Positions 28,631 to 39,093 of a stretch of DNA of 64,000 bases are shown here, one piece after another (within the stretch, counting starts at the first letter, position 1; each line of letters begins with the position of its first letter). The translations under genes and the position numbers were made by a program. Under the pieces are notes generated by a model. It saw only the letters and a list, made by a program, of their open reading frames with translations, ran no database searches and was not told the origin of the DNA. Origin of the DNA: Elusimicrobiota bacterium (GTDB lineage: Bacteria; Elusimicrobiota; Elusimicrobia; UBA1565; UBA9628); assembly GCA_016182905.1 (NCBI GenBank), contig JACPFR010000014.1, forward strand, positions 59,100 through 123,099. Direction: 5' to 3'.

Positions 28631-28744
28631 AAAAAAGCACTGGCCCAGAGGGTTGTTCCTTGGCGGGAACCTCTGAGCCAGCGCACCTAGCAACGGACCG
28701 TCGTACAGCGCCTCTCGTGGCAAAGCCAAGGGGGGCGCCGCTCT
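28631..28744 (-). ncRNA. Candidate small RNA inside the IS
   Basis: A minus-strand promoter TGGATA (28779-28774), 17 bp, TATAAT (28756-28751) predicts a start near 28744. About 114 nt later a strong terminator ends it: CTGGC-t-CAGAGG paired with CCTCTG-g-GCCAG, followed by TTTTTT (28636-28631). The interior also folds. No protein frame with a good start is present. It could regulate transposase or passenger expression; it reads away from the transposase gene. Confidence 0.4.
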
Positions 28745-28747
28745 TTT
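28708..28747 (+). terminator. Terminator before the transposase promoter
   Basis: GCGCC...TGGC-AAA-GCCA...GGCGC forms a long stem and is followed by TTTTT (28743-28747). It should stop plus-strand transcripts from the passenger gene before the transposase gene. Confidence 0.6.
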
Positions 28748-28790
28748 TAGATTATAGCAGATAGGCTGGCCTTTATCCAGGCTTTCCCCC

Positions 28791-28819
28791 TTGACAATAC
28801 TTGAGCGGTCAAGTATAAT
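28791..28819 (+). promoter_or_regulatory. Consensus promoter of the transposase gene
   Basis: TTGACA (28791-28796), a 17-bp spacer and TATAAT (28814-28819) match the sigma-70-type consensus fully; 6 nt then lead to the ATG. The spacer holds the dyad ACTTGA-GCGG-TCAAGT. A near-copy of this in opposite orientation occurs at the left end of the IS (about 27084-27097), a possible operator for the transposase or a passenger protein. Confidence 0.8.
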
Positions 28820-28825
28820 GTAGCC

Positions 28826-29653
28826 ATGAACAAGCTAGACCCCACCCGACAGAAAGCCGTGATCGCCGCCCTTGTCGAAGGCAACTCCATTCGGGCCACT
28901 TGCCGCATGACGGGCGTTGCTAAGGGCACAGTCCTTAGCCTCTTGGCTCGTGTGGGCACTGCTTGCTCCGAGTATCAGGGTAAGAAACTGCGCAACCTCC
29001 CCTGCAAGCGGCTACAGGTGGACGAGATTTGGTCGTTCTGCTACGCCAAGGACAAAAATGTTCCGAAGGCTATGCGCACGACGAAGGGTATCGGGGATGT
29101 GTGGACTTGGACGGCGCTCGACGCTGACACCAAGCTTGTTCCGTCATGGTTCATTGGGGATCGTGGGGCGATCTCGGCCAAGACCTTCATGCTTGATCTT
29201 GCCGACCGCCTTGCCAATCGCGTTCAGTTGACGAGCGACGGCCACGCGGTTTATATCAACGCCGTCGAGAAAGCCTTCGGCGGCGATGTGGACTTTAGCC
29301 AGCTCGTAAAGATTTACGGCAACGCGCCCGGCGGTGAGGGAAAGTACAGCCCCGGTGAGTGCTGCGGGACGCGCAAGGAGCGCGTGAACGGTCGTCCTGA
29401 CCCCAAGCATGTGTCTACTTCCTTTGTAGAGCGTCAGAACCTGACCATGCGTATGTGCATGCGCCGCTTCACGCGCCTGACCAACGCTTTCAGCAAGAAA
29501 GTCGAGAACCTCGGCCATGCCGTCGCGCTTCACTTCATGTACTACAACTTCTGCCGCATCCATCAGACCCTGCGCGTCACTCCCGCGATGAAGGCGGGCG
29601 TCACCGATCATGTATGGGAGATTGAGGAAATTCTCGCTTTGGTTTCAAATTGA
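28826..29653 (+). CDS. IS1-like DDE transposase
   Basis: This 275-residue transposase has an N-terminal helix-turn-helix (residues 5-45, EGNSIRATCRMTGVAKGTVLSLL) and a DDE catalytic core: first Asp in LQVDEIWSF, second in LTSDGHAVYI, and Glu in STSFVERQNLTMR. The C-terminal part with MRRFTRLTNAFSKK and ALHFMYYNFCRIH is typical of proteins labelled IS1 family. It is a single uninterrupted frame, so no programmed frameshift is needed (unlike classic IS1). Its stop codon lies within the right inverted repeat. The message is predicted to be leaderless. Confidence 0.9.
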   Translation: MNKLDPTRQKAVIAALVEGNSIRATCRMTGVAKGTVLSLLARVGTACSEYQGKKLRNLPCKRLQVDEIWSFCYAKDKNVPKAMRTTKGIGDVWTWTALDADTKLVPSWFIGDRGAISAKTFMLDLADRLANRVQLTSDGHAVYINAVEKAFGGDVDFSQLVKIYGNAPGGEGKYSPGECCGTRKERVNGRPDPKHVSTSFVERQNLTMRMCMRRFTRLTNAFSKKVENLGHAVALHFMYYNFCRIHQTLRVTPAMKAGVTDHVWEIEEILALVSN

Positions 29654-29662
29654 ACCACTACC
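29641..29662 (-). repeat. Right terminal inverted repeat of the IS
   Basis: Matches the left repeat at 20 of 22 positions when reversed; it also encodes the last residues of the transposase. Confidence 0.85.
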
Positions 29663-29670
29663 CCATTTTT
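29663..29670. repeat. Target-site duplication, right
   Basis: CCATTTTT, identical to 27054-27061. Confidence 0.85.
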
Positions 29671-29677
29671 CCGAAAA

Positions 29678-29707
29678 TTGACAGGTCGCGCCGACAAATC
29701 GTATGAT
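29678..29707 (+). promoter_or_regulatory. Promoter of the ATP synthase operon
   Basis: TTGACA (29678-29683), an 18-bp spacer and TATGAT (29702-29707) precede the first atp-linked gene. The IS target duplication ends 7 bp upstream of the -35, so the insertion spared the core promoter but replaced everything further upstream. Confidence 0.7.
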
Positions 29708-29725
29708 GGCCCGTCGTCGCCGAAA

Positions 29726-29971
29726 ATGCCGACTCTACCCGAGCAGTCTAAGGAAGGCCGGAAAAACGCCTTGGCTCTCGCGTTGAGCGTCGGCTGGGAG
29801 CTCGCGTCGTTCAGCCTGCTCGGCGTCGGTCTTGGATATTGGCTCGACAAGCGTTTCGGATCCTCGCCGTGGGGAACGCTCGCGGGCGCGCTCTTTGGAA
29901 TCGTGATTGGACTCTATCGCCTCATCCGGACCTTCAGCCTTCCGAAAAACGGCGGCGCGGGCCGCCGCTGA
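29726..29971 (+). CDS. AtpZ/AtpI-like ATP synthase accessory membrane protein
   Basis: This is an 81-residue protein from ATG 29726. A TTG at 29678 coincides with the -35 box and is rejected. It has two membrane segments (ALSVGWELASFSLLGVGLGYWLD and WGTLAGALFGIVIGLYRLI) with the GxGxGYWLDKRFGSSP loop typical of the AtpZ/AtpQ-type small proteins at the start of atp operons. These help c-ring assembly or carry magnesium/calcium; the role here is inferred from position and fold. Confidence 0.75.
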   Translation: MPTLPEQSKEGRKNALALALSVGWELASFSLLGVGLGYWLDKRFGSSPWGTLAGALFGIVIGLYRLIRTFSLPKNGGAGRR

Positions 29972-30305
29972 AGGCGCCGTCGTCGCGGCGCTCGGCGTTC
30001 TCGCCGCGGGACGCGTCTGGTCGTCGCAAGCCGACCGGAGAAGCCTGATGATCGGGACGGCCGCCGCGTGGGCGGCGTCGTCGGTGAGCGTCGCCTGGCT
30101 GCTGTGGGCGAGGGGACGCGCGATGAAGACCTTTTGGTGGGCCTTCGGCGGCGGGATGGTTCTGCGGGCCGGCGTGCTCGGGGCCCTGGCGGTCTGGGGC
30201 TACGGCCGCGAGTCGTTGTCGTTCGAAGCTTTGCTGCTCTCGTACGTGTTCGCTCTGCTGGCGCTGTTGATGACTCTGGAGATGAGGCACCTCAGGATCA
30301 AATGA
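29907..30305 (+). CDS. AtpI-like ATP synthase subunit I
   Basis: This is a small membrane protein upstream of atpB. The hydrophobic frame has segments at VVAALGVLAAGRVW, MIGTAAAWAASSVSVAWLLWA, FWWAFGGGMVLRAGVLGALAVWGY and EALLLSYVFALLALLMTLEM, four in all if the TTG at 29907 is used. An alternative ATG at 30048 has a better SD (GGAGAAG) but loses the first segment. The fold and place fit AtpI, which assists assembly of the c-ring. The stop overlaps the atpB start (ATGA). The start is uncertain. Confidence 0.6.
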   Translation: MDSIASSGPSAFRKTAARAAAEGAVVAALGVLAAGRVWSSQADRRSLMIGTAAAWAASSVSVAWLLWARGRAMKTFWWAFGGGMVLRAGVLGALAVWGYGRESLSFEALLLSYVFALLALLMTLEMRHLRIK

Positions 30306-31078
30306 ATTTCGAAAGCATTCTCGCGCACCACCTGGTCGACCACAAGACCTCCCATAAGGTCATCGCCACCGTCGCCGGGCTTCCCGTCGACATGGGCCTC
30401 TCCCCTCTGATCCGCACGATGTGGATCGCCTGCGCCGTCGCGATCGTCACCCTCACCTTCGCCGCCCGGTCCCAGTCGAGCCTGGCGCGGGTGATGCGCT
30501 CGATGTTCGAGCCGCTCGCCCTCTTCGTGCGCGACGAGATCCTCGAGCCGATCTTCGGCCACCACGCCGGCCACTATCTGCCCTACTTCCTCACCTTGTT
30601 CTTCTTCCTGCTGACCTGCAACCTGCTTGGCCTCGTGCCCAGCATGTCCGGCGTGACCGCGAACCCGTGGGTCACGGCGGCGATGGCGATCTGCACCTTC
30701 GGCCTGATCCAGTACGCGGGAGTCAAGGAACAAGGGCTGGTCTCTTATGTCGTGCACATCGTCCCCGGCGGCGTGCCGCTGGTCCTTTGGCCGCTGCTGT
30801 TCGTCATCGAGGTGTTCGGCATGTTCGCCAAGTGCATCTCGCTGTGCATCCGGTTGTTCGCGAACATGCTCGCCGGCCACGTCGTCTCGCTCGCGTTCCT
30901 CTGCATGATCTTCATCTTCTCGGAGATGAACAAGGTCGCCGGCACCGGCATGATCGTCCCGTCGATCGGCCTCGCCCTTTTCATCTACACGATGGACGTC
31001 CTGGTGTCGTTCCTCCAGGCGTACATCTTCACGTTCTTGACCGCCCTGTTCGTGGGCGGAGCCGTTCACCCGCACTGA
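30302..31078 (+). CDS. atpB: ATP synthase subunit a
   Basis: This 258-residue membrane subunit forms the proton half-channels of Fo. The essential Arg lies in the fourth-helix motif SLCIRLFANMLAGH. The C-terminal helix reads FLQAYIFTFLTALFVGGA, with the Gln expected beside the channel. Length is normal. It is translated by overlap with the AtpI-like gene and is followed by atpE after a 63-nt gap containing that gene's SD. Confidence 0.94.
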   Translation: MNFESILAHHLVDHKTSHKVIATVAGLPVDMGLSPLIRTMWIACAVAIVTLTFAARSQSSLARVMRSMFEPLALFVRDEILEPIFGHHAGHYLPYFLTLFFFLLTCNLLGLVPSMSGVTANPWVTAAMAICTFGLIQYAGVKEQGLVSYVVHIVPGGVPLVLWPLLFVIEVFGMFAKCISLCIRLFANMLAGHVVSLAFLCMIFIFSEMNKVAGTGMIVPSIGLALFIYTMDVLVSFLQAYIFTFLTALFVGGAVHPH

Positions 31079-31141
31079 CAGCGGAGGTCGCACCCCGGAA
31101 GCCTTAAGGCGCCCGGGATCATGACGCATCAGGAGACTGAC

Positions 31142-31435
31142 ATGGACTACCTCGGACTTTCTTACCTCGGAGTTTTCTTGGGCGCCGGCCTCTGCCTCAT
31201 CGGCGGCGCGTACGGCATCTCTAAGCTCGCCAGCGCGGCCCTCGAGGGCGCGGCTCGCCAGCCCGAGTCGGCCGGCGCGCTCCAGACGATGATGATCATC
31301 CCGGCCGCCATGATCGAAGGCCTCGGCCTGCTGGCGCTCGTCAGCGTCCTTCTCGCCGCGCTCGCCCTCAACGCGGGCGTTCCCGTCGCGAGCAAGTCCG
31401 CCTCGACCGGCACGGAAGCCCCGGCCGCGCACTAA
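31142..31435 (+). CDS. atpE: ATP synthase subunit c
   Basis: The 97-residue hairpin has helix 1 YLGVFLGAGLCLIGGAYGISKLASAALEG, polar loop ARQPE and helix 2 MMIIPAAMIEGLGLLALVSVLLA. The ion-binding residue is Glu in AMIEGLGLL. The Ser/Thr after the Glu that marks sodium-type rings is absent, so proton coupling is likely. ATG 31142 is chosen because AGGAG lies 7 nt upstream. A 15-residue Ala/Thr/Ser tail is unusual but harmless. A hairpin follows the gene. Confidence 0.93.
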   Translation: MDYLGLSYLGVFLGAGLCLIGGAYGISKLASAALEGAARQPESAGALQTMMIIPAAMIEGLGLLALVSVLLAALALNAGVPVASKSASTGTEAPAAH

Positions 31436-31448
31436 GGATCAAAAAAGC

Positions 31449-31491
31449 CTCCCGGGCGGCGAGGACTTCCCGCCCGGGAGCACCGATTTTT
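31449..31491 (+). terminator. Attenuator-like hairpin between atpE and atpF
   Basis: An 11-bp stem (CTCCCGGGCGG / CCGCCCGGGAG, 10-nt loop) is followed 6 nt later by TTTTT. It should partly stop or process the transcript, which would favour expression of subunit c over downstream subunits, as the c-ring stoichiometry requires. This is inference from structure and position. Confidence 0.6.
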
Positions 31492-31520
31492 CGTGATCTG
31501 ACGCAGGAGCCGATAAAAAT

Positions 31521-32033
31521 ATGGGCGATCTTCTCAAACCCGATCTCGGGCTGACCGTCTGGACCATCGTGACCTTCCTCTGCCTGGTGGGCATCCTCAA
31601 GGCTTTCGCCTGGGGCCCGCTGCTGAAGTCGATCGACGAGCGCGAGGCGCGCCTGAAAGCCGACCGCGAGGGCGCCGAGAAGGCGCGCGCCGAGGCGGAG
31701 CGGATCCAGCGCGAGCTCGAGGCGCAGATGGCGGGCGTCCAGGCCAAGAGCAAGGAGCTGCTCGCCGCCGCGACGAAGGACGGCGAGGCGCTTCGCGCCC
31801 GCCTCAAGGCCGAGGCCGAGGCCGACGCCGCCGCGATCAAGGCGAAGACGACGCTCGATCTCGCCGCCGAGAAGGACAAGCTCGTCGGCGACCTGCGCAA
31901 GGAAGTCGCCTCCCTGTCCGTGCTCGCCGCCGAGAAGCTCCTCCACAAGTCCGTCGACGCCGGCGTGCAGAAGGCGGTTCTCGAGGGCTTCTTCAAGGAC
32001 CTCGAGTCCACGAAGAAGGCGGGGAGCAACTAA
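31521..32033 (+). CDS. atpF: ATP synthase subunit b
   Basis: The 170-residue stator protein has one membrane helix (LTVWTIVTFLCLVGILKAFAW, about 11-31) followed by a long charged Ala/Lys/Glu coiled coil (about 35-160). It links Fo to the delta and alpha subunits. An SD (AGGAG) lies 12-16 nt upstream of the ATG. There is only one b-type gene, so the stator should be a homodimer. Confidence 0.93.
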   Translation: MGDLLKPDLGLTVWTIVTFLCLVGILKAFAWGPLLKSIDEREARLKADREGAEKARAEAERIQRELEAQMAGVQAKSKELLAAATKDGEALRARLKAEAEADAAAIKAKTTLDLAAEKDKLVGDLRKEVASLSVLAAEKLLHKSVDAGVQKAVLEGFFKDLESTKKAGSN

Positions 32034-32034
32034 G

Positions 32035-32565
32035 ATGCAGGCCTCCGATCGCGTCCTGGCCGGCCGCTACGCGGCGGCGCTTTTCCAGGCCGCGTCCGCC
32101 AAGGGCGAAGAGCAGAAGGTCCAGGCGGACCTCGGCTCCGCGCACAAGCTCCTGCTCGACGCGATGGCGGCGCTCCGCCATCCGCGCGTTCCCCCGGCCA
32201 GCAAGAAGAAGCTGCTGCACGACGCGATCGGAGACAAGGTCGGCGCGACGACCCTCGGCTTCCTGAACCTGCTCGTGGACAAGAAGCGCTTCGAGCTGAT
32301 GGTGATGGTGTCCGCCGTCTACGCGAAGCTCGCGGCCGAGAAGCGCGGCGCGGCGAAGGCGCACGTGCGCACGGCGAAGCCCCTGTCCCCCGACGAGCTC
32401 AAGACGCTCGCGGCCAAGCTCAAGACTTTCAGCGGCAAAGAGATCGAACTCGACGTAAAAGAAGACCCGGAACTGATCGGCGGCATCGCCGTGAAGATCG
32501 GAGACTGGGTCCTTGATTCCAGCCTGCGCGGACAGTTGCGCCGGCTGAAGGAGAGCTTCAACTAA
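32035..32565 (+). CDS. atpH: ATP synthase subunit delta
   Basis: This 176-residue protein is the OSCP/delta subunit that ties the stator to the top of F1. It has the N-terminal helical domain ([22 protein letters not shown]) and the C-terminal signature [30 protein letters not shown]. It starts 1 nt after the atpF stop and ends 1 nt before atpA. Confidence 0.94.
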   Translation: MQASDRVLAGRYAAALFQAASAKGEEQKVQADLGSAHKLLLDAMAALRHPRVPPASKKKLLHDAIGDKVGATTLGFLNLLVDKKRFELMVMVSAVYAKLAAEKRGAAKAHVRTAKPLSPDELKTLAAKLKTFSGKEIELDVKEDPELIGGIAVKIGDWVLDSSLRGQLRRLKESFN

Positions 32566-32566
32566 C

Positions 32567-34077
<1,511 letters not shown>

Positions 34078-34078
<1 letters not shown>

Positions 34079-34506
34079 TGCGCGGAACGATCCTCGCCGC
34101 GCTCCTCCTCGTCTCGCCGCTGCTCGCGGCGACGGCGGCGCGCGCGCAGGAGATGCTCAGCGGCTCGCTGATCGAGGCGCTGACGGCGGTCGGCAAGCCG
34201 GAGCTCGGCGGCGTGTTCACCTACGTCGGCGACAAGAACGCGCCGCGCGCGTTCGCGGACCTCATCGCGCGCGACCCGAAGGCGATGAAGCGCTACACGG
34301 GCAAGCTGATGGACGACCTCAAGGCCGCGGGCGGCCTCACCGCCTGGGACCACGAGGTCTGCGCCACCCTCGTCAACCACTACGCCGGGGCCGTCGAGAT
34401 GCCCGGCATCAAGAGGCCCGACGCCAAGCGCCTCAAGGCCCTCAACGACTGCGTCCTGGCTCCCGTCATGGAGCTCCAGGACATCGTCCTGCGGAGGAAG
34501 AAGTGA
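34078..34506 (+). CDS. Secreted protein inserted in the atp operon
   Basis: The function is unknown. The 142-residue product has a signal peptide (RGTILAALLLVSPLLAATAARAQ) and a helical mature part with two cysteines (EVCATLVNHY and LNDCVLAPV) that could form a disulfide. It contains YVGDKNAPRAFADLIARDPKAMKRYTG. It overlaps atpA upstream and the epimerase downstream (GTGA), so it is fully embedded in the operon. A periplasmic protein here is not part of any standard ATP synthase. Confidence 0.65.
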
Positions 34507-35474
34507 GCCCCCGCGCCCTCGGCCGCATCCCGACGGCGACCGGAGGCGGCACCCGCGCGCGTTATCGCGCGCTTGTCACCGGCGCCGCCGGCTTCATCGG
34601 CTCCAACCTGTGCTGGGAGCTGGCCGCGCGCGGCTGGCAGGTCGTCGCGCTCGACGATTTCTCCGCCGGCACGTTCGAGAACCTCCGCGGCTTTCCCGGC
34701 GACGTCGTCGCCGCCGATTTCGGGAACACCGCCTACTGGGCGCCGCGCGTCGGGAAGATCGACGCCGTTTTTCATCAGGCCGCCATCTCCGATACCACGG
34801 TCATGGATCAGGCGCTGATGATGAAGGTCAATGTCGAGTCCTTCCGCGACCTCCTCGGCTGGGCCGCCAAATCCAAAGTAAAGAAAGTCGTGTATGCCTC
34901 CTCGGCCGGCACCTACGGCGACGCGCCGGTGCCGCAGCGCGAGGACGCCGAGCTTCGGCCGATGAACGTCTACGGCTTCTCCAAGTGCGTCATGGAGACC
35001 GTCGCCGCCAACGCCAAGGGCGTGAAGGCCGTCGGCCTGCGCTACTTCAACGTGTTCGGCCCGCGCGAGTCCCACAAGAACAAGTCCGCGAGCATGATCT
35101 GGCAGCTGGCCCTGCAGATGAAGGCCGGCCGCCGCCCGCGCATCTTCGAGATGGGCGAGCAGTACCGCGACTTCATCTACGTCAAGGACGTCGTCGACGC
35201 GAACATCCGCGCGTTCGAGAAGGCGGCCCCGGGCGCGTACAACGCCTGCACCGCGCGCAAGACCGATTTCAACGGCATCGTGGCCGCGCTCAACTCCACG
35301 CTCGGCACGAGCCTGCAGCCCGAGTACATCAAGAACCCCTACAGCTTCTACCAGAACGAGACGCTCGGCGATCCCGCGAAAGCGCAGAAGGCCTTCGGCT
35401 TCCGCGCGCAGTGGACCGTCGAGCGCGCGATCCCGGATTACATCGGCGGACGGAAAATCGCCGTCGGAGTCTGA
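34503..35474 (+). CDS. NAD-dependent epimerase, probable ADP-heptose epimerase
   Basis: This 323-residue short-chain epimerase/dehydratase has the GxxGxxG motif at G27-A-A-G-F-I-G33 and the catalytic YGFSK (Y157, K161). HQAAISDTTVMDQ, RYFNVFGPRESHKNKSASMIWQLALQM and YRDFIYVKDVVDANI are characteristic of ADP-L-glycero-D-manno-heptose 6-epimerase (HldD/RfaD), as is NPYSFYQNET near the end. This would make the heptose of an LPS inner core. Its location between atpA and atpG is odd. A gene symbol hldD is plausible but not certain, so it is left empty. Confidence 0.82.
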   Translation: MSPRALGRIPTATGGGTRARYRALVTGAAGFIGSNLCWELAARGWQVVALDDFSAGTFENLRGFPGDVVAADFGNTAYWAPRVGKIDAVFHQAAISDTTVMDQALMMKVNVESFRDLLGWAAKSKVKKVVYASSAGTYGDAPVPQREDAELRPMNVYGFSKCVMETVAANAKGVKAVGLRYFNVFGPRESHKNKSASMIWQLALQMKAGRRPRIFEMGEQYRDFIYVKDVVDANIRAFEKAAPGAYNACTARKTDFNGIVAALNSTLGTSLQPEYIKNPYSFYQNETLGDPAKAQKAFGFRAQWTVERAIPDYIGGRKIAVGV

Positions 35475-35477
35475 CCA

Positions 35478-36389
35478 ATGGCTTCCCTCAGAGAACTTCG
35501 CAGCAAGATCAAGTCGACCAAGTCCACCGAGCAGATCACGAAGGCCATGAAGATGGTCGCGGCGGCGCGCATGCGCAAGTCGCAGCTCGCGATCCTGGCC
35601 GCCCGCCCGTTCGCCTCCAAGATGGAGCGCATGGTCCGGGAGCTCGCTTTGCTCGAGGTCCGCGCGGACCTCGCCGCCAAGCAGGCCGTCCAGATCCACC
35701 CCTTCTTCGATAAGCGTCCCGACGGCGCGGAGCTGCTCGTCCTCGTCACCGGCGACAAGGGCCTGTGCGGCGCGTTCAATTCGAACGTGATCCGCGCCGC
35801 GCTCGAATGGTTCCGCCAGCGCCGCGGCCGCAAGGTCTACTGCGTCGCGATCGGCCGCAAGGGCCGCGACCTCGTGGCGCGCCTCAAGGGCCAGGAGATC
35901 GAGATGGTCTCCGAGCTCGTCGGCGTGTTCCCGAAGATCACCTTCGCCCACGCCGAGCTGGCCGGCCAGGCCGTCATCGACGCGTATCTCAACAAGGGCG
36001 TCGCCTCGGTGACCGTCCTCTACAACGAGTTCAAGTCCGTCGCGACCCAGCGCCTGCTGACCGCCGCGCTGCTGCCGATCCCGGTCCCCGAGGCCGCGCC
36101 CGAGGCGGGCGGCGAAGCCGCCCCGCTTCCGGACTACGGCTTCGAGCCCGGCCGCCAGGCGCTCCTGGCCGAGCTGCTGCCTCGCCACATCAAGGCCCAG
36201 TTCTACCGCATCCTCCTCGAGTCCCAGGCCGCCGAGCTCGCGTCGCGCATGAACGCGATGGACTCGGCGTCGAAGAACGCGAAGGAGATGCGCGAGGGAT
36301 ACGTCCTGGACGCGAACCGCACTCGCCAGGCGATGATCACGAAGGAGATCGCGGAGCTCGTCGGCGGGGCCGAGGCCCTGGCCGCTTAA
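35478..36389 (+). CDS. atpG: ATP synthase subunit gamma
   Basis: This 303-residue rotor shaft has the N-terminal helix LRELRSKIKSTKSTEQITKAMKMVAA and the C-terminal helix with ASRMNAMDSASKNAKEM, both expected. The central Rossmann-like domain has VTGDKGLCGAFNSNVI. An Ala/Glu-rich stretch (PVPEAAPEAGGEAAPLPDYG) in the globular part is slightly longer than usual. Confidence 0.94.
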   Translation: MASLRELRSKIKSTKSTEQITKAMKMVAAARMRKSQLAILAARPFASKMERMVRELALLEVRADLAAKQAVQIHPFFDKRPDGAELLVLVTGDKGLCGAFNSNVIRAALEWFRQRRGRKVYCVAIGRKGRDLVARLKGQEIEMVSELVGVFPKITFAHAELAGQAVIDAYLNKGVASVTVLYNEFKSVATQRLLTAALLPIPVPEAAPEAGGEAAPLPDYGFEPGRQALLAELLPRHIKAQFYRILLESQAAELASRMNAMDSASKNAKEMREGYVLDANRTRQAMITKEIAELVGGAEALAA

Positions 36390-36391
36390 TC

Positions 36392-36709
36392 ATGGAGAAC
36401 CCTTTGACCCAGAAGACCGGATCGGAACAGAGACGTCACCCGCGCACCGCGGTCGGCGCCACCTTCGACGTCAGCATGCAGGGCCCCGCCGCGGCGAAGT
36501 GCCGCGCGACGATCACCGACCTCTCCGAGGGCGGCATGACCTTCCGCACCGACGCGGAGCTCGAGAAGGGCATGACGCTCCACCTGCGCCTGAACACGGA
36601 CCTTCAGATCCGCGGCGAGGTCCGCAGCGTCCTCGGCCCCGTCGGCGGACAGCGCCGCTACGGCGTTCGATTTCACAAGATCGGGCTCGCCCCGACCACG
36701 ACCAACTGA
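36392..36709 (+). CDS. Single-domain PilZ protein in the atp operon
   Basis: The 105-residue protein is essentially one PilZ domain. Both c-di-GMP motifs are intact: RxxxR at R14-R18 (RRHPR) and DxSxxG at D43-S45-G48 (DLSEGG). It should therefore bind c-di-GMP. It starts 2 nt after the atpG stop and ends 12 nt before atpD, so it must be expressed with the F1 subunits. A receiver-GGDEF gene lies just upstream of the operon (now separated by an IS). Direct control of ATP synthase, or c-di-GMP-linked expression of the operon, is inferred from context only. Confidence 0.86.
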   Translation: MENPLTQKTGSEQRRHPRTAVGATFDVSMQGPAAAKCRATITDLSEGGMTFRTDAELEKGMTLHLRLNTDLQIRGEVRSVLGPVGGQRRYGVRFHKIGLAPTTTN

Positions 36710-38143
<1,434 letters not shown>

Positions 38144-38156
38144 CACCGAGGATCTC

Positions 38157-38594
38157 ATGTCCGACAAGCACCTGACGCTCGAGCTCGTGACGCCGGAGAA
38201 GGTGGCGTGGTCCGCTCCCGCGGACTTCGTCGTCCTGCCGGCGTACAACGGTGAGATGGGCGTCCTGCCCGGCCACCAGTCGTTCCTGGTCAAGCTCGCC
38301 GCGGGCGAGGTGCGCGTCACGGTCAAGGACGAGGTCAAGCACTTCGCGGTCTCCGGCGGCTTCGCGGAGATCAAGAACGACACGGTGTCGCTGTTCGCCG
38401 AGACGGCCGAGGACGCGAGCCAGATCGACGCGGAGCGCGCGCACCAGGCGCTCGAAAAGGCGAAGGCGGTCGTGCACGCCGGCCTCGATCCGATGCAGCT
38501 CGCCGCGATGGAAGCGGCGATCCGCCGCGCGCAGGTGCGCGTGCGCGTGTCGCGCCGCGCGAAGTCGCCGCCGCCTCGCAACCCGGAACCCTAG
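38157..38594 (+). CDS. atpC: ATP synthase subunit epsilon
   Basis: This 145-residue protein has the N-terminal beta-sandwich (LTLELVTPEKVAWSAPADFVVLPAYNGEMGVLPGH) and a C-terminal helical part. The tail is basic (RRAQVRVRVSRRAKS) and ends in Pro. Epsilon inhibits ATP hydrolysis and couples F1 to the c-ring. It is the last canonical subunit of the operon. Confidence 0.93.
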   Translation: MSDKHLTLELVTPEKVAWSAPADFVVLPAYNGEMGVLPGHQSFLVKLAAGEVRVTVKDEVKHFAVSGGFAEIKNDTVSLFAETAEDASQIDAERAHQALEKAKAVVHAGLDPMQLAAMEAAIRRAQVRVRVSRRAKSPPPRNPEP

Positions 38595-38598
38595 GGCC

Positions 38599-39093
38599 GT
38601 GAGGAAGGACGAGGGGCTCAAGACGCGCGGCGGCCTCAAGGCGCCGCCCCCGCCCATCCAGGGCAACCACTCGAAGGTGATCCGGCGCGTGCCGGGCAAG
38701 TTCGAGTGGAAGGACGTGCCGCTCGAGCCGTACAAGACCGACACGGCCGAGTATAAAGGGATCTCTCGGCGAGAGCTCGTCGGAAAACGCGGCGAAACGC
38801 CGCGTTTTCATGTGCGCTACTTCGAGATCGCGCCCGGCGGCTTCTCGACGCTCGAGAAGCACGAGCACGAGCACGTCGTCATCCCGATGCGAGGCAAGGG
38901 CGAAGCCCAGGCCGGCTGCTACATCTGGACCGTCGGCGTCGGCGACGTGGTCTACGTCTCTCCCTCCGATCCCCACCAGTTCCGCTGCCCCGCGGACGCG
39001 GCCGAGCCCTTCGGCTTCCTGTGCATGGTCAACGCCGAGCGCGACAAGCCGACGAGCGTCGACGGCCTCGGCGTCTGCCACATCTGCGAATAA
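38599..39093 (+). CDS. Cupin-domain protein
   Basis: The 164-residue product starts at GTG 38599, 4 nt after the atpC stop. The cupin core has motif 1 around KHEHEHVVIPMRGKG (H88, H90, H92 available for metal) and motif 2 GDVVYVSPSDPHQF with H126. The C-terminus ends in GVCHICE, a CxxC that might add a metal or redox site. Cupins of this size often bind metal and act as small enzymes or sensors; no specific reaction can be assigned. It is probably the last gene of the atp transcript. Confidence 0.75.
   Translation: MRKDEGLKTRGGLKAPPPPIQGNHSKVIRRVPGKFEWKDVPLEPYKTDTAEYKGISRRELVGKRGETPRFHVRYFEIAPGGFSTLEKHEHEHVVIPMRGKGEAQAGCYIWTVGVGDVVYVSPSDPHQFRCPADAAEPFGFLCMVNAERDKPTSVDGLGVCHICE

Larger units (their letters stand above)
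27062..29662 (+). mobile_element. Intact 2.6 kb IS1-like element with passenger genes
   Basis: The ends are 22-bp inverted repeats with 20 matches (left GGTAGTGGGTCAATTTGAA..., 27062-27083; right 29641-29662). They are flanked by an 8-bp direct repeat CCATTTTT (27054-27061 and 29663-29670), the target-site duplication. One DDE transposase gene lies at the right end; its stop codon is inside the right repeat. The left 1.7 kb carries two passenger genes and noncoding structured regions. Base composition is visibly less GC-rich than the surroundings. Perfect TSDs and near-perfect ends indicate a recent insertion. The family is IS1-like by transposase sequence; IS1595-like elements also make 8-bp duplications. 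Confidence 0.88.

Noticed and set aside
28492..28686. A 64-codon minus-strand frame inside the IS
   Set aside because: It has no SD or -10 at the right distance, crosses the terminator and overlaps the passenger gene end; the sRNA interpretation fits better.
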